Assembly (NCBI GenBank): GCA_029261875.1
Contig: JAJDAL010000006.1
Span: 246,765 to 310,764, forward strand
DNA from: Deltaproteobacteria bacterium
Lineage (GTDB): Bacteria > Myxococcota_A > UBA9160 > JAJDAL01
DNA: 64,000 nucleotides
Reading direction: 5' to 3'
Every line of letters begins with the position of its first letter. Positions within the stretch are counted from its first letter, which is position 1. Below the pieces are notes generated by a model. The model was given only the letters and a program-made list of their open reading frames with translations, made no database searches and was not told the DNA's origin. Both the position numbers and the translations under genes were made by a program. This document shows positions 1 to 8,550 of the stretch, one piece after another.

Positions 1-391
1 GCGATTTTTTCGTTGCTCGCGTGAAATCGAGATAATTCGCGAAATTTGAAGATTTTCGAAGATCTCGCCAGGCGCGTCGGCCTCCCCACGACACACAAAT
101 GCCAGCGCGAGCGCCGCCTTAACATCCGGCGAGAACTCCTTGGAATCGATGGCTGATCTGGAATCAAAACGCGGGTTCCCCAGCGTACGAATGCGCACCG
201 TCGGCAATTCATAAATGTGTCACGCGGATTCCACATCGATGTGGATCGTCTTTGCGACGCGCGCGTGGCCTGTGGTTTACTGCGCCACGTTCTTCGAATG
301 GGCCCGCGAGCTTCCGATCAACACGGGAAGATCGGGAAAAACGGGTGAGAGTCGGACCCATTCGTAGAAATCTCCAAAAGAATCGAGATAG
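1..391. other. Non-coding region upstream of dnaA, possible origin segment
   Basis: No convincing gene is present. Bases 1-66 are clearly richer in A+T than the surrounding DNA. Bases 230-245 form a perfect 16-bp palindrome, TCCACATCGATGTGGA, whose halves resemble inverted DnaA-box cores. The minus-strand nonamer at 240-248 (CGATCCACA) and the one at 271-279 (TAAACCACA) each differ from TTATCCACA at two positions. An AT-rich stretch plus box-like motifs beside dnaA suggests an origin or a dnaA autoregulatory site, but no perfect DnaA box was found and the left side is cut off by the window edge. Confidence 0.35.
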
Positions 392-1786
392 ATGACCTCA
401 GTGTCCCCGATCTCCTCCCCTCGGATCTGGGAAGGAGTTTTGCGGCGTCTCGGCGCCCAACTGCCGGCCTTTTCGGTCGAAGCATGGCTTGTGCCCATCG
501 TGGCCCAGGTCGATGCGGACCGATTGCGTCTGGTTTGTCCGTCCTCGTTCCACCGCGAACGCGTGCGACGTGACTTTTACGACCAGATCGCTGCGAGTGC
601 GGCGGCGGAGTTTGGACACAGCGTCCAAATCGAACTCTGTATCGAAGAAGTACGCCCCACCCCCGCACTTCGCGTCGAAACCGCGCGCCCGGCGGAACCC
701 AGCGCGCCCGCTCGCCCCAGAGTGGGGATCAAAGCCTCCAGGCCGGGCGTGGCGCGCGGCAACCAGATCGAAATGTCTTACCGCTTCGACTCCTTCGTGG
801 TCGGCCCCGCCAATGCGCTCGCGCGAGAAGCCTCCCTCGCCATCGCGCGCTCGGAGCAAACGGGGTTACGGTCCCTGCTTCTGACCAGCGATTCCGGCAT
901 GGGGAAGACCCACCTCGCACGCGCGGTGGTCGCCGAAGCCCGCAAGGCCGGAACATCGGCGGAATACACCTCCGCCGAAGGCTTCACGAGCGAACTCGTG
1001 GCCTCGATCCGCAACAAACGCACGGAGCAATTGCGGCGGCGCTTCCGCAACGAGTGCAGCTTGTTCGTCATCGAAGACGTCCAGTTCCTATCCGGCAAGC
1101 GCGCCACCCAACTCGAGCTCTTCCACACCCTGGACCACCTGCTCGATTGCGGTGCCCGGGTGGTCATGACTGCCGATCGGCTTCCCCAAGAGATCCCGGA
1201 TCTCGACACGCGCCTCCGCAGCCGCGTGTCGAGCGGCCTCGTGGCCGAGATCGAAACTCCCGACGCCCAACTCCGACGCAACATCTTGCGGCGCAAAGCC
1301 GCCGGCGGTGGAGTTCGCGTGCCCGACGCGTGTCTCGATCACCTCGTCGAATCGATTCGCGGCAGTGTCCGCGACCTCGAAGCCGTATTGGTTCAAGTGG
1401 TCGCCAGCGCCTCGCTCCTGAAACGCCCGGTCGACATGGAGTTGACCCTGCAAGCCCTCCGAAAACTCGATCCGATCCGCCGCGGACCCTCCTTGGAGAT
1501 CCGGCAGGTGATCGACCTGGTCGCCACGGCATCCGGCGCAACGGCCGCCGCCCTGGCCTCGCGCTCGCGACGGCGCGACGTGTTGCTTCCCCGCCAGATC
1601 GCCATGTATCTGTGCAAGCGCTACACGTCCGCCTCGTTCCAGGAGATCGGGCGGGCCCTCGGACGCGACCACTCCTCGGTCAAGAACGCCGTCGCCAAAG
1701 TAGAACGCGGTCTGCTCGAGCGCGCCCCGTTTCGCTATCAGGTCGAGGCCCTCGCGGCGCGCCTCGAGGAACTCTCGCGCCACTGA
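392..1786 (+). CDS. dnaA: Chromosomal replication initiator protein DnaA
   Basis: This 464-residue protein has the full DnaA layout and normal length. It has an N-terminal domain I with Trp13, a Pro/Ala-rich linker (about 95-120), an AAA+ domain from about 128, and a C-terminal box-binding domain. Seen motifs are a P-loop at 166-174 (SDSGMGKTH), Walker B at 225-232 (FVIEDVQF), and an arginine-finger region near 271-279. The domain IV signature LGRDHSSVKNA is at 423-433. DnaA-ATP binds and melts oriC. Two deviations stand out: the first P-loop Gly is Ser166 and the first Walker B acidic residue is Glu228. The ATG at 392 is preceded only by a weak GAG-type ribosome site; GTG at 401 is an alternative. 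dnaN does not follow. Confidence 0.93.
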   Translation: MTSVSPISSPRIWEGVLRRLGAQLPAFSVEAWLVPIVAQVDADRLRLVCPSSFHRERVRRDFYDQIAASAAAEFGHSVQIELCIEEVRPTPALRVETARPAEPSAPARPRVGIKASRPGVARGNQIEMSYRFDSFVVGPANALAREASLAIARSEQTGLRSLLLTSDSGMGKTHLARAVVAEARKAGTSAEYTSAEGFTSELVASIRNKRTEQLRRRFRNECSLFVIEDVQFLSGKRATQLELFHTLDHLLDCGARVVMTADRLPQEIPDLDTRLRSRVSSGLVAEIETPDAQLRRNILRRKAAGGGVRVPDACLDHLVESIRGSVRDLEAVLVQVVASASLLKRPVDMELTLQALRKLDPIRRGPSLEIRQVIDLVATASGATAAALASRSRRRDVLLPRQIAMYLCKRYTSASFQEIGRALGRDHSSVKNAVAKVERGLLERAPFRYQVEALAARLEELSRH

Positions 1787-1824
1787 GCCCGAGGGCCCTC
1801 GCCCGCGAACGCTATCCTCCCCGC

Positions 1825-2898
1825 GTGATTGCGCTCGAAGTCAGCTCGGCGGCGGGACGGCCCCCCTTTGGCGGGATCGGTGGAACCGTCCGGAATTTCG
1901 CCAACAGCCTGCTGCGTGCGGACCCCGAGACCCCTTATGCGCTCTGCTACCGCTTCTCCCGCTGGCGCAAAGGGCACCTGTTTCGCCCGCAAGCCCCCAA
2001 CGCGCGCGTACGCGTTCTCGTCGACCCGCTGAACCGTTGGATCATCCCGCGTGCGCGCATCTTTCACTCGCTCGCCACCTACCTCCCGGAATCTCCCGAC
2101 ATCCCGAAGCTGGTTACGATTCACGACGTGAATCCGGTGCGAAATCCCCAATGGGTGACTCCGCGCTGGCACGAGCTGCGGGGTCGCAAGCTTCGAGACA
2201 CCATCGGCCGCGCGGACGTGGTCGTCACGCCGAGCCGGTTCACCGCCGAGGAAGTTGCGGAGCTGTTCGACTTTCCCATCGAGCGGACGCGCGCCATTCC
2301 GAATGGCGTCGACAGCCACGCCTTTCGCCCCCTGCTTCCCGACGAGATCGCGCCGATCCGAGCCCGCCACGGCGACTTCGTGCTCGGCGTGGGACTGCAC
2401 GCCCCCCGCAAGAACTTGGAGCGCCTGGTAGAGGCGGTATCCCGACTGCCGGAGCTGCGCCTGATTCTGGTGGGGCGCCCGAGCAACGGTGCGGCTTCCC
2501 TGCTCGATACCATCGACCAATGCAAGATGGTCGATCGAACCATCCATCTCGCGCGCGTCTCCCACGCTGAATTGGTTGGGCTCATGAATGCGGCTCGCGT
2601 GTTGGCGGTAACCAGTTTGTACGAGGGTTTTGGACTGACGGTGCTCGAAGGCATGGCGTGTGGGGTTCCGGTGGTGTGTTCCAACGCCTCCTCTCTACCC
2701 GAAGCCGGTGGCGACGCGGCCCTCTACGTCGATGCCAAAGACCCGGAAGCCATCGCCGATGCAATCAACCGTGTCGTGTCATCGCCGGAGCTGACCGAAG
2801 AGCTCAGGACCCGGGGAATCGAACACGCGCGCGCCTGCAGCTGGGATCGTTCCGCCGCTGTGCTGCGCGCGCTCTATCGAGAGGTCGGAAATGTTTGA
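1825..2898 (+). CDS. GT4-type glycosyltransferase
   Basis: This 357-residue GT-B-fold glycosyltransferase probably transfers a nucleotide-sugar to a cell-surface glycan in the cytoplasm. The N-terminus has a GGIGGTVRNF acceptor-side glycine loop. The C-terminal half has the family-4 nucleotide-binding region with EGFGLTVLEGMACGVPVV, which contains the E-x7-E pair. GVDSHAFRP and the APRKNLERLV stretch are also typical of family 4. The GTG start at 1825 was chosen because the family N-terminus begins there, although the frame stays open far upstream. The stop overlaps the ATG of the next gene by 8 bases, so the two are probably cotranscribed. Donor and acceptor cannot be read from sequence. Confidence 0.85.
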   Translation: MIALEVSSAAGRPPFGGIGGTVRNFANSLLRADPETPYALCYRFSRWRKGHLFRPQAPNARVRVLVDPLNRWIIPRARIFHSLATYLPESPDIPKLVTIHDVNPVRNPQWVTPRWHELRGRKLRDTIGRADVVVTPSRFTAEEVAELFDFPIERTRAIPNGVDSHAFRPLLPDEIAPIRARHGDFVLGVGLHAPRKNLERLVEAVSRLPELRLILVGRPSNGAASLLDTIDQCKMVDRTIHLARVSHAELVGLMNAARVLAVTSLYEGFGLTVLEGMACGVPVVCSNASSLPEAGGDAALYVDAKDPEAIADAINRVVSSPELTEELRTRGIEHARACSWDRSAAVLRALYREVGNV

Positions 2899-3547
2899 GT
2901 CGAGGAGACGCGCCCTGTGGCTACTGCTGCTGTGGGGGACGACGAGCTGCGCGAGTTCCGAAGGTCCCGCCCCGGAGCAATCCGTCCCGGACGGCATGCG
3001 GGTTGCGGTCCTCACCTTCGGCTTCTTCAGCAGCGAAAGTTTGCACCGCTTCGACGCCACGCCCATCGAGTACGCGGGCATGGACCTCGACGCCGCCCAG
3101 CGCGCCATCACCGACGAAGCGGTGACCCTTCCCTGGGGGCGCCCGGTCCACGGCCTTTCCCTGGCGGAGATCCGACCCTACGTGGATGCGACGGATCCGA
3201 ACGACACACAGATCCGCGAGCGGATCCTGGAAGCCCTGGCGGTCATGGACGCGGTCGCGCAAACCGACGAAGTCCCCGCCGAGCGGGCCGTTGCATTGAA
3301 GCCCCCCATGCGTGTTCCCGACGAGTGGACCGAAGCGGACCGGGTGTTGGTGGTGCTCGGGCTCGAGACGCGCCGCCGGCCTTCCGCCCAGGGCATTACC
3401 TCCTTGATCGGTTGCTTCTGGTTCTCGGGCGAGAGTGAGTACTATGCCTTCTTGGCGGCGTCCTACGATTTTTCGAATTTCGGAACGGAGTCATTCATCG
3501 CCACGGCCAAGGAAACCTGCTTTCGCGTTGGCGACGAGCCCAGCTAG
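2891..3547 (+). CDS. Exported protein, probable lipoprotein, unknown function
   Basis: I do not recognise a family for this 218-residue protein. It begins with basic residues (RRR) and a hydrophobic Leu/Trp stretch. This ends in TTSCAS, a weak lipobox that would place the mature protein on the membrane from Cys20. The rest is soluble, acidic and without repeats. Two further Cys lie near 175 and 210 and could form a disulfide. It overlaps the preceding glycosyltransferase by 8 bases and its stop directly abuts the next GTG, so it sits in the middle of a three-gene unit. Confidence 0.6.
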   Translation: MFESRRRALWLLLLWGTTSCASSEGPAPEQSVPDGMRVAVLTFGFFSSESLHRFDATPIEYAGMDLDAAQRAITDEAVTLPWGRPVHGLSLAEIRPYVDATDPNDTQIRERILEALAVMDAVAQTDEVPAERAVALKPPMRVPDEWTEADRVLVVLGLETRRRPSAQGITSLIGCFWFSGESEYYAFLAASYDFSNFGTESFIATAKETCFRVGDEPS

Positions 3548-3883
3548 GTGCCGAAGGTTTCGTTCGCGGGAGAAACCGTCGAATGCCTCGAGGGCGCGAA
3601 TCTCCGCTCGGTTCTGCTGCGCGCGCGGCTTCCGCTCTACAACGGCGCCGCCCGTGCGATCCATTGCCGAGGCTTTGGTACGTGTGGCACCTGTGCGGTG
3701 AAGGTCGAAGGGGAACTTTCGGAACCCACCCCCGTGGAGCAATTGCGCCTCGGGCTACCGCCTCACGATCGCGAGCGCGGCTTGCGTCTCGCTTGCCAAT
3801 GCAACGTTCTGGGCGATATCCAGGTGACGAAATACCTGGGGCTGTTCGGCCAAAAAGACGATCCCGTCGGCGGTTCGTCTTAG
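3548..3883 (+). CDS. 2Fe-2S ferredoxin, adrenodoxin-like Cys spacing
   Basis: This 111-residue protein carries single electrons on a [2Fe-2S] cluster. The cluster loop is C-x5-C-x2-C (HCRGFGTCGTC, about 39-48), and the fourth ligand lies in LACQC near 80-85. The x5 spacing resembles adrenodoxin-type ferredoxins rather than the x4 plant type. The GTG start directly abuts the TAG of the upstream lipoprotein gene. No reductase or oxygenase lies next to it, so its redox partner is unknown. A remote partner could be the ferritin-like or Sir enzymes in this window, but that is speculation. Confidence 0.8.
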   Translation: MPKVSFAGETVECLEGANLRSVLLRARLPLYNGAARAIHCRGFGTCGTCAVKVEGELSEPTPVEQLRLGLPPHDRERGLRLACQCNVLGDIQVTKYLGLFGQKDDPVGGSS

Positions 3884-4002
3884 GCCCCCTCCGCTGCTTG
3901 CCGGAACCCACTCCGGCGTCCCCCTGAACACAACTGCATGGAAACCCCGGATTCACTCAAACCCCGGGCGAAAGTGACGATACATGGTTGGAGGTTCCCC
4001 CC

Positions 4003-4344
4003 ATGGCTCTTCACACGCGATTCGTTCTCTTTGCGACTGCGCTGGCTACACTCGCGATCGCCTCTCCTTCCGAAGCCGCCTGCAATCGAATCATCGATAC
4101 CAACAAGCGATTCTTCTGCATGGGCGTCACGACCAGTTCTCCGCGGCTTTGCCACCAGATCACCATCGACTTCATGAAGCACACCTGCCTCGCCAACGCG
4201 ACGCAAGAGAGCCGGCACTGCTACGACATCAGTCGCCACGACGATCGAGAACTCTGCTTGTCGACGACGGGGCCGACGAGCCATGTCCGAAACGACACGC
4301 CCCGACGCTCTCCCTATCAACGCGACTACGGAACCCATCGCTGA
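4003..4344 (+). CDS. Small secreted Cys-repeat protein, unknown function
   Basis: This 113-residue protein has a clear Sec signal peptide (hydrophobic stretch, then SPSEAA cleavage region near 23-26). The mature part has six Cys in an alternating spacing of 11, 10, 11, 10 and 11 residues. That amounts to a 23-residue unit used about three times, each beginning C-x2-I or similar and containing a second Cys followed by Met or Leu. The pattern predicts a stacked disulfide-linked repeat in the periplasm or outside the cell. ATG at 4003 is preferred because GGAGG lies at 3990-3994; an upstream in-frame TTG at 3988 overlaps that site. Family not recognised. Confidence 0.7.
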   Translation: MALHTRFVLFATALATLAIASPSEAACNRIIDTNKRFFCMGVTTSSPRLCHQITIDFMKHTCLANATQESRHCYDISRHDDRELCLSTTGPTSHVRNDTPRRSPYQRDYGTHR

Positions 4345-4393
4345 CACGGTCTCCTGGCCCACCCCCCATCCGATGCGCTAAAACGAACGCGGC

Positions 4394-4732
4394 ATGCGCA
4401 ACGCCGTCATCCTCCTCTTGTCCACCGTCGTGGCCTGTGCGACTTCACCCAAGGACGAAATCGATCCGGATGCGGGTTGCGCGATGTGGCGCAATCTCGA
4501 CGAACGCGACCGCTCGATCGCGATTGGTCAGGTGGTGGGCAGCGCGATCGAGAACGTCGACCCGGACCACGGAGCGTTCATCGCCGAATGCATGCGGGGG
4601 CGTCGCGCGGAGGTTCTCGCGGAGATCGATCGGCGCTGTGTGGATACGGACCTGGCCACGCGCACGGTCATGGGTCGCAGCCTGGATGCGGCGTTGGACC
4701 GCTGCATCCAGGAGAAACTCGAAAGCCGCTAA
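4394..4732 (+). CDS. Small lipoprotein, unknown function
   Basis: This 112-residue protein has a short signal sequence with the lipobox VVAC, giving an N-terminal acylated Cys at about residue 15. The mature part is acidic and holds four more Cys (in DAGCAM, AECMRG, RRCVDT and DRCIQE). This suggests two disulfides in a small helical domain. It resembles Cys-containing lipoproteins often seen as orphan genes, but no family is assigned. It ends by a 4-base convergent overlap with the glycosyltransferase gene on the other strand. Confidence 0.6.
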   Translation: MRNAVILLLSTVVACATSPKDEIDPDAGCAMWRNLDERDRSIAIGQVVGSAIENVDPDHGAFIAECMRGRRAEVLAEIDRRCVDTDLATRTVMGRSLDAALDRCIQEKLESR

Positions 4733-5829
4733 CGCACGCGCTGCCGCTCCATCAACGGCGCGTAGACCTCGTCGAGCACCCGGCTGGTGACCCGCGACCA
4801 GCGCCAGGTTTCCCGGGCGTGGACCTGGGCCTGCGCGCCCATGCGCTGGCGCAGCTCGGGGCTCGCCAAGAGCTGACGCAGCGCCACCGCGAACGCCTCG
4901 ACATCCCCCACCGGACACAAGAGGCCTCGCTCACCGTCGGCGACCACTTCGGGGATCGCATTGGTACGACTTGCCACTGCGGGAATCCCCAGCGCTGCGG
5001 CTTCCGCCAACACTTGACCGAAGCTCTCGCTGGTCGCGGTGTGGAGAAGCAGCTGGGCCCCCGCCAACCAACCCGGAAGCTCTTCGTTGGCGACGAAGCC
5101 GCGAAAATGAACCCGCTCGCTCACACCGAGCTCTGCGGCGAGCTTGCGGTATGCCGGAGTGTCCTTGTGAACGCCGAACAATTCGAGTTCGGCATCGAAG
5201 CCAGCCGCCACCCGCGCGAATGCGCGCAACGCGACATCCACTTCTTTCATGTTCACCAAGACGATGCGCGGGCCGCTCGCGAAGGACTCTCGGGTCCCGG
5301 TCGGTGGCGCAAACCAATGCTCCCCGATTCCGTAGGGAATCGCGTGTACCCGCTCGGCGGGAATCCCGTAGCGCTCGACCAACGCGTCCCCCAGCCAATG
5401 GGACGGCGTCAGTACGGCGGGCGCGTACTTGACCGAAAGCCCCATGTAGCGCCAGCGCCAGTTGGCGCCCCAAAACGAATCGCGTCGAATCTTGGGCGGC
5501 TGGAGTTGGGCGACCATGGGCAGCGCTTGCATGCGACTGCGAAGCGCAAAGAACGCGCCGGATTCATCGTTGGTGTGAATCACGTCATAGTCGGACAGCT
5601 TGCGTGCGGCAAACAGCAGGGGATAGGTGCTCTTGTGCATGTTGGAGACGTACTCGACGCGAATTCCCTCGAGTGCGATGCGGTGTTCCGGGCGCGCCGC
5701 ATGGAGCAGGGTCACGTCGTGGCCGCGGTCTCGCAACTCACGAGCGAGGCCGTGTGTCGCCACCAGGGAACCGCGAATCTCCGCGCGGTGCAGGCGGCTG
5801 ACCAGGAGAATCTTGAGCGACCGCGGCAT
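4729..5829 (-). CDS. GT4-type glycosyltransferase (paralogue A)
   Basis: This 366-residue GT-B-fold glycosyltransferase probably acts in surface polysaccharide or glycolipid assembly. Seen are an N-terminal ILLVSRLHRAEIRGS loop, the GHDVTLL strand, and a C-terminal ESFGQVLAEAAALGIPAV block with the E-x7-E pair. It is clearly paralogous to the gene at 8531-9625. Both share R(D/A)SFW-x2-NWRWRY, the YAP-x5-PS-x-WL stretch, and an NMK-(E/G)-VD-(V/I)-ALRAFA segment. The two copies bracket an unknown gene and two tandem methyltransferases, suggesting one biosynthetic island. Its start is divergent from the gene at 5905. Confidence 0.85.
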   Translation of the reverse strand: MPRSLKILLVSRLHRAEIRGSLVATHGLARELRDRGHDVTLLHAARPEHRIALEGIRVEYVSNMHKSTYPLLFAARKLSDYDVIHTNDESGAFFALRSRMQALPMVAQLQPPKIRRDSFWGANWRWRYMGLSVKYAPAVLTPSHWLGDALVERYGIPAERVHAIPYGIGEHWFAPPTGTRESFASGPRIVLVNMKEVDVALRAFARVAAGFDAELELFGVHKDTPAYRKLAAELGVSERVHFRGFVANEELPGWLAGAQLLLHTATSESFGQVLAEAAALGIPAVASRTNAIPEVVADGERGLLCPVGDVEAFAVALRQLLASPELRQRMGAQAQVHARETWRWSRVTSRVLDEVYAPLMERQRVR

Positions 5830-5904
5830 GGGAGCAGAGTAGGGGCCGGTGCCCGATCGTCAATGGAGCGTGTACCCTTGGAACCGTAACTAGCAGGGGG
5901 ATCG

Positions 5905-7038
5905 ATGCTCGAGACAGCGACCGTTCGGGATGTGGAGCCGCGCGAATCAAACCCGCAAGCGGTGTCGCGGGACTTCCTCGCGCTACTGGATAGCGGGCAC
6001 CGCATCGTGGCGGCGGGCCAGGCCAAGCGCAATCCCAAGAAGCTGCTCTCCATGGGCTACACGCCCAAGCACGAGATTCGCCTGTTCGATGCCACTTATT
6101 ATCTCACCAACCTTCGACACGACGAGAACCTGCGGTTCTTCGTGGCCTTCGTGCATTTGGGCGGTAGCGACAAGCGCCTCTACCCGAGGTTCTTCTACAA
6201 GGACTCCTCGTTGATCTGGCGTTCCGCCACCCACGTCATTCGTTCGCCGGGAGAAAATTGGATCGGCAAAGGCGATCTCAAAACCGTCGTGCAAGACGGA
6301 GATGAAATCATCTACGCCGCCGAAGAAACCACGAACCTGCCGTTGGAAATCCAAACCGCCCTCGACACGGTGAGTCGGCGAAACAAGATCCAACGCGACC
6401 GCCGCGCGATTCCATTGATCTTGCGCGCGGCACCTGACAACCGCCTCGAGCCCTACCACGACTTCACGGGGCCGCGCGAGAAAGTCCGCCGGAATCCCCG
6501 CAACCTCATCAACCGGGGGAAGGACGTCGCCTATTTCACGAAGCCCGGCGATCCGACTTCCCTGCGTTTCGTCGCTGGCTTCGAGCCGGACTTCCAGCGC
6601 GGCTTGATCGACACCAGTCGTTCGAAGAGTCAGTTGTACGGCGGCACGATTCGCAAGTTTCGTTTCTTGTCGATGAACCGAAAGATTCAATACCAATTCA
6701 TCGCGGGGCCGCGCATCGTTTGGATCATCCCGCCGCAACCCCTCACCACGGAAATCATGAGCTACGGAATCCGAACCCTCGACGTCAACGTCGCCGAGGA
6801 TCTGTGCGTACCGGGCTACGAATATCACTATTACGATGAAACCGAGGACCCGCCGCGGCTCCATTCGCAGATCCCCGAAGGCTATGCGGGGCCGCCCTCG
6901 CCGGTGGACCCGGCCCGTTCCGACGCGTCGCCTTGGATCGACAAGCTGCCGGTCGTCGAGCGCTTCCGAAAACAGGTCCTGAGGCGCCCGCGCAGGGGTC
7001 GGAAATCGTCATTACCGTCGGCGGGATTTGTAGGGTAG
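5905..7038 (+). CDS. Uncharacterised protein in glycan island
   Basis: I do not recognise this 377-residue protein. It is soluble by eye, basic and rich in aromatic residues, with no signal peptide or membrane segment. Features are an RLFDATYYLTNLRHDENLRFF segment near 68-88, a central Arg-rich region (RNKIQRDRR) and a basic C-terminal tail. The ATG is preceded by AGGGGG about 5 bases upstream, so the start is secure. It lies between paralogous glycosyltransferases and is followed after 10 bases by the first methyltransferase, so a role in the same glycan or lipid modification is plausible. Repeated Phe/Tyr/Trp strands would fit a beta-rich fold. Confidence 0.65.
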   Translation: MLETATVRDVEPRESNPQAVSRDFLALLDSGHRIVAAGQAKRNPKKLLSMGYTPKHEIRLFDATYYLTNLRHDENLRFFVAFVHLGGSDKRLYPRFFYKDSSLIWRSATHVIRSPGENWIGKGDLKTVVQDGDEIIYAAEETTNLPLEIQTALDTVSRRNKIQRDRRAIPLILRAAPDNRLEPYHDFTGPREKVRRNPRNLINRGKDVAYFTKPGDPTSLRFVAGFEPDFQRGLIDTSRSKSQLYGGTIRKFRFLSMNRKIQYQFIAGPRIVWIIPPQPLTTEIMSYGIRTLDVNVAEDLCVPGYEYHYYDETEDPPRLHSQIPEGYAGPPSPVDPARSDASPWIDKLPVVERFRKQVLRRPRRGRKSSLPSAGFVG

Positions 7039-7048
7039 TTTCCCCGCC

Positions 7049-7735
7049 ATGCGAGTTCCCGGGCTCCACAAGCTCAACCAGAGCCTCAAGCCGGCGCGCC
7101 GGCGCCTGCGGGCCGCGTTGCTCACGCGGCGCGGTCGGCGCGAAGACGCGATCGTGCAACTCTCGCGCATCGTCGACGGCATGTTTCGCCAGGACGAAAT
7201 CCGGCTCCTCTACCGCAGCGTCAAAGAGGCCGCGGGCCCCGGCGACATCGCGGAGATCGGCTCCTGGAAGGGACGCTCGACGGTCGTCATGGGACTGGCC
7301 CTCGGCGACCGGGGCGAAGAGAACTGTCGAATCTTTGCCATCGATCACCACGTCGGAAGCGAAGAACACCGCAATCGCATCGCGCGCGAGGGTTCGACTT
7401 TCGACGACTTCCGATTCAACATCCAGCGCATGGGGGTTTCCGAATTCATCGAACCCCTGGTCATGAAATCCGGCGAGGGCAGCCGCGTGCTCGCCGAGCG
7501 GGGCATCCGGCTTCGCTTCCTCTTCATCGACGGCGCCCACGACGAAGCGTCCGTGCGCGAAGACATCCGCAACTTCCTTCCCCTGATGCACCCCGAGGCC
7601 ACCATCGCCTTGCACGATTGTGAAGAGGAGGGCGGGTTCCCCGGTGTGTGGAAAGCCTTTGAACAAGAGTTGGCGCCGAAGGTGAAGATCCTCGAGCGTG
7701 CCTCGAGCCTGCTCATCGCCCGATTGCTCGCCTAG
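7049..7735 (+). CDS. Class I SAM methyltransferase, tandem copy 1
   Basis: This 228-residue protein resembles the Methyltransf_24-type SAM methyltransferases often found in glycan clusters. The SAM-binding core is GDIAEIGSWKGRST (about 66-79), followed by FAIDHH and FIDGAHDE. The late ALHDC strand completes the Rossmann-like fold. It is followed after 128 bases by a paralogue of identical length, and most residues of the central third agree between the two. The N-terminal 35 residues are strongly basic and could contact a phosphorylated or acidic acceptor. The likely job is methylation of a sugar or lipid intermediate; the substrate is not evident. Confidence 0.82.
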   Translation: MRVPGLHKLNQSLKPARRRLRAALLTRRGRREDAIVQLSRIVDGMFRQDEIRLLYRSVKEAAGPGDIAEIGSWKGRSTVVMGLALGDRGEENCRIFAIDHHVGSEEHRNRIAREGSTFDDFRFNIQRMGVSEFIEPLVMKSGEGSRVLAERGIRLRFLFIDGAHDEASVREDIRNFLPLMHPEATIALHDCEEEGGFPGVWKAFEQELAPKVKILERASSLLIARLLA

Positions 7736-7863
7736 AAGCCTTTCCGCACGAGTGCCCCGGCCCCAGCTTCGGCGCGGGTTTAGCCGGTCGCGATGCCGAT
7801 CCGGGCGCCCTTGCTCGACGCTTCGCCCTTGTGAAATTCCGGACGGACTCCTAGGTTAGGTGC

Positions 7864-8550
7864 GTGCGCGTACCGTTCCTCGACAACCTGAACCGCGAGC
7901 TGAAGCCCCAGCGCCGCAAGCTGCGGGCCAAGATCTTGACCCTGCGCGGCCGGCGCGAAGACGCCGTGGAAGAATTGGCGCGCAGCGCCGACGGGTTGGT
8001 TTCCCGCGAGCAATTGCGCCTCCTGTACCGCACGGCCCTCGAAACCGCGGGGCCCGGCGACATTGCGGAGATCGGCTCCTGGAAGGGGCGGTCCACCATC
8101 GCCTTGGGGGCCGCACTGCTCGATCGCGGCGAACAGGACTGCCGCATCTGGGCCATCGATCATCACGTGGGCGGCGAAGAACTCAAGGCCAAGCTCGGCC
8201 CCAGTGGTTCCACCCTGGACGTCTTCCGCGCCAACATCGAGCGGGCGGGGGTTTCGGAATTCATCACGCCGCTCGTGATGAATTCCGATGAAGGAGCCCG
8301 CGAGCTCAGCAAGCGCGGCGTCACCTTGCGCATGGTGTTCATCGACGGCGGTCACGACGAAGAATCCGCCCGCAACGACATCGTGAACTTCCTGCCCCTC
8401 ATGCGCCCGGGCGGAATCGTGGCGCTCCACGACTGCCATCCGGATTGGGAGTACCCGGGCGTCTGGCGCGCGTATCAGAAAGAACTACAGCCGCGCGTCG
8501 AAGAAATCGGCAGCGCCACACACCTGCTCGTCACCCGCCTGCGCGAGTAG
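7864..8550 (+). CDS. Class I SAM methyltransferase, tandem copy 2
   Basis: This is the second of two tandem 228-residue methyltransferases. It keeps GDIAEIGSWKGRST, AIDHHVGGEE, FIDGGHDEES and ALHDC, so both copies look catalytically intact. Divergence is highest in the N-terminal 60 residues and the last 25, which would fit different acceptors or positions on one acceptor. The GTG start aligns exactly with the first residue of copy 1. The 3' end overlaps the convergent glycosyltransferase gene by 20 bases. A tandem duplication within the lineage is the simplest origin. Confidence 0.82.
   Translation: MRVPFLDNLNRELKPQRRKLRAKILTLRGRREDAVEELARSADGLVSREQLRLLYRTALETAGPGDIAEIGSWKGRSTIALGAALLDRGEQDCRIWAIDHHVGGEELKAKLGPSGSTLDVFRANIERAGVSEFITPLVMNSDEGARELSKRGVTLRMVFIDGGHDEESARNDIVNFLPLMRPGGIVALHDCHPDWEYPGVWRAYQKELQPRVEEIGSATHLLVTRLRE

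Noticed and set aside
1..391. Small minus-strand open frames at 277-498 and 318-668
   Set aside because: They overlap the dnaA start region, show no family resemblance, and one runs antisense to dnaA.
1790..1801. Palindrome CGAGGGCCCTCG after dnaA
   Set aside because: Too short and GC-rich to distinguish from background; no T-run follows to make it a terminator.
4477..5889. Long plus-strand open frame
   Set aside because: Runs antisense to the GT4 gene at 4729-5829, which has clear motifs; the plus frame has none.
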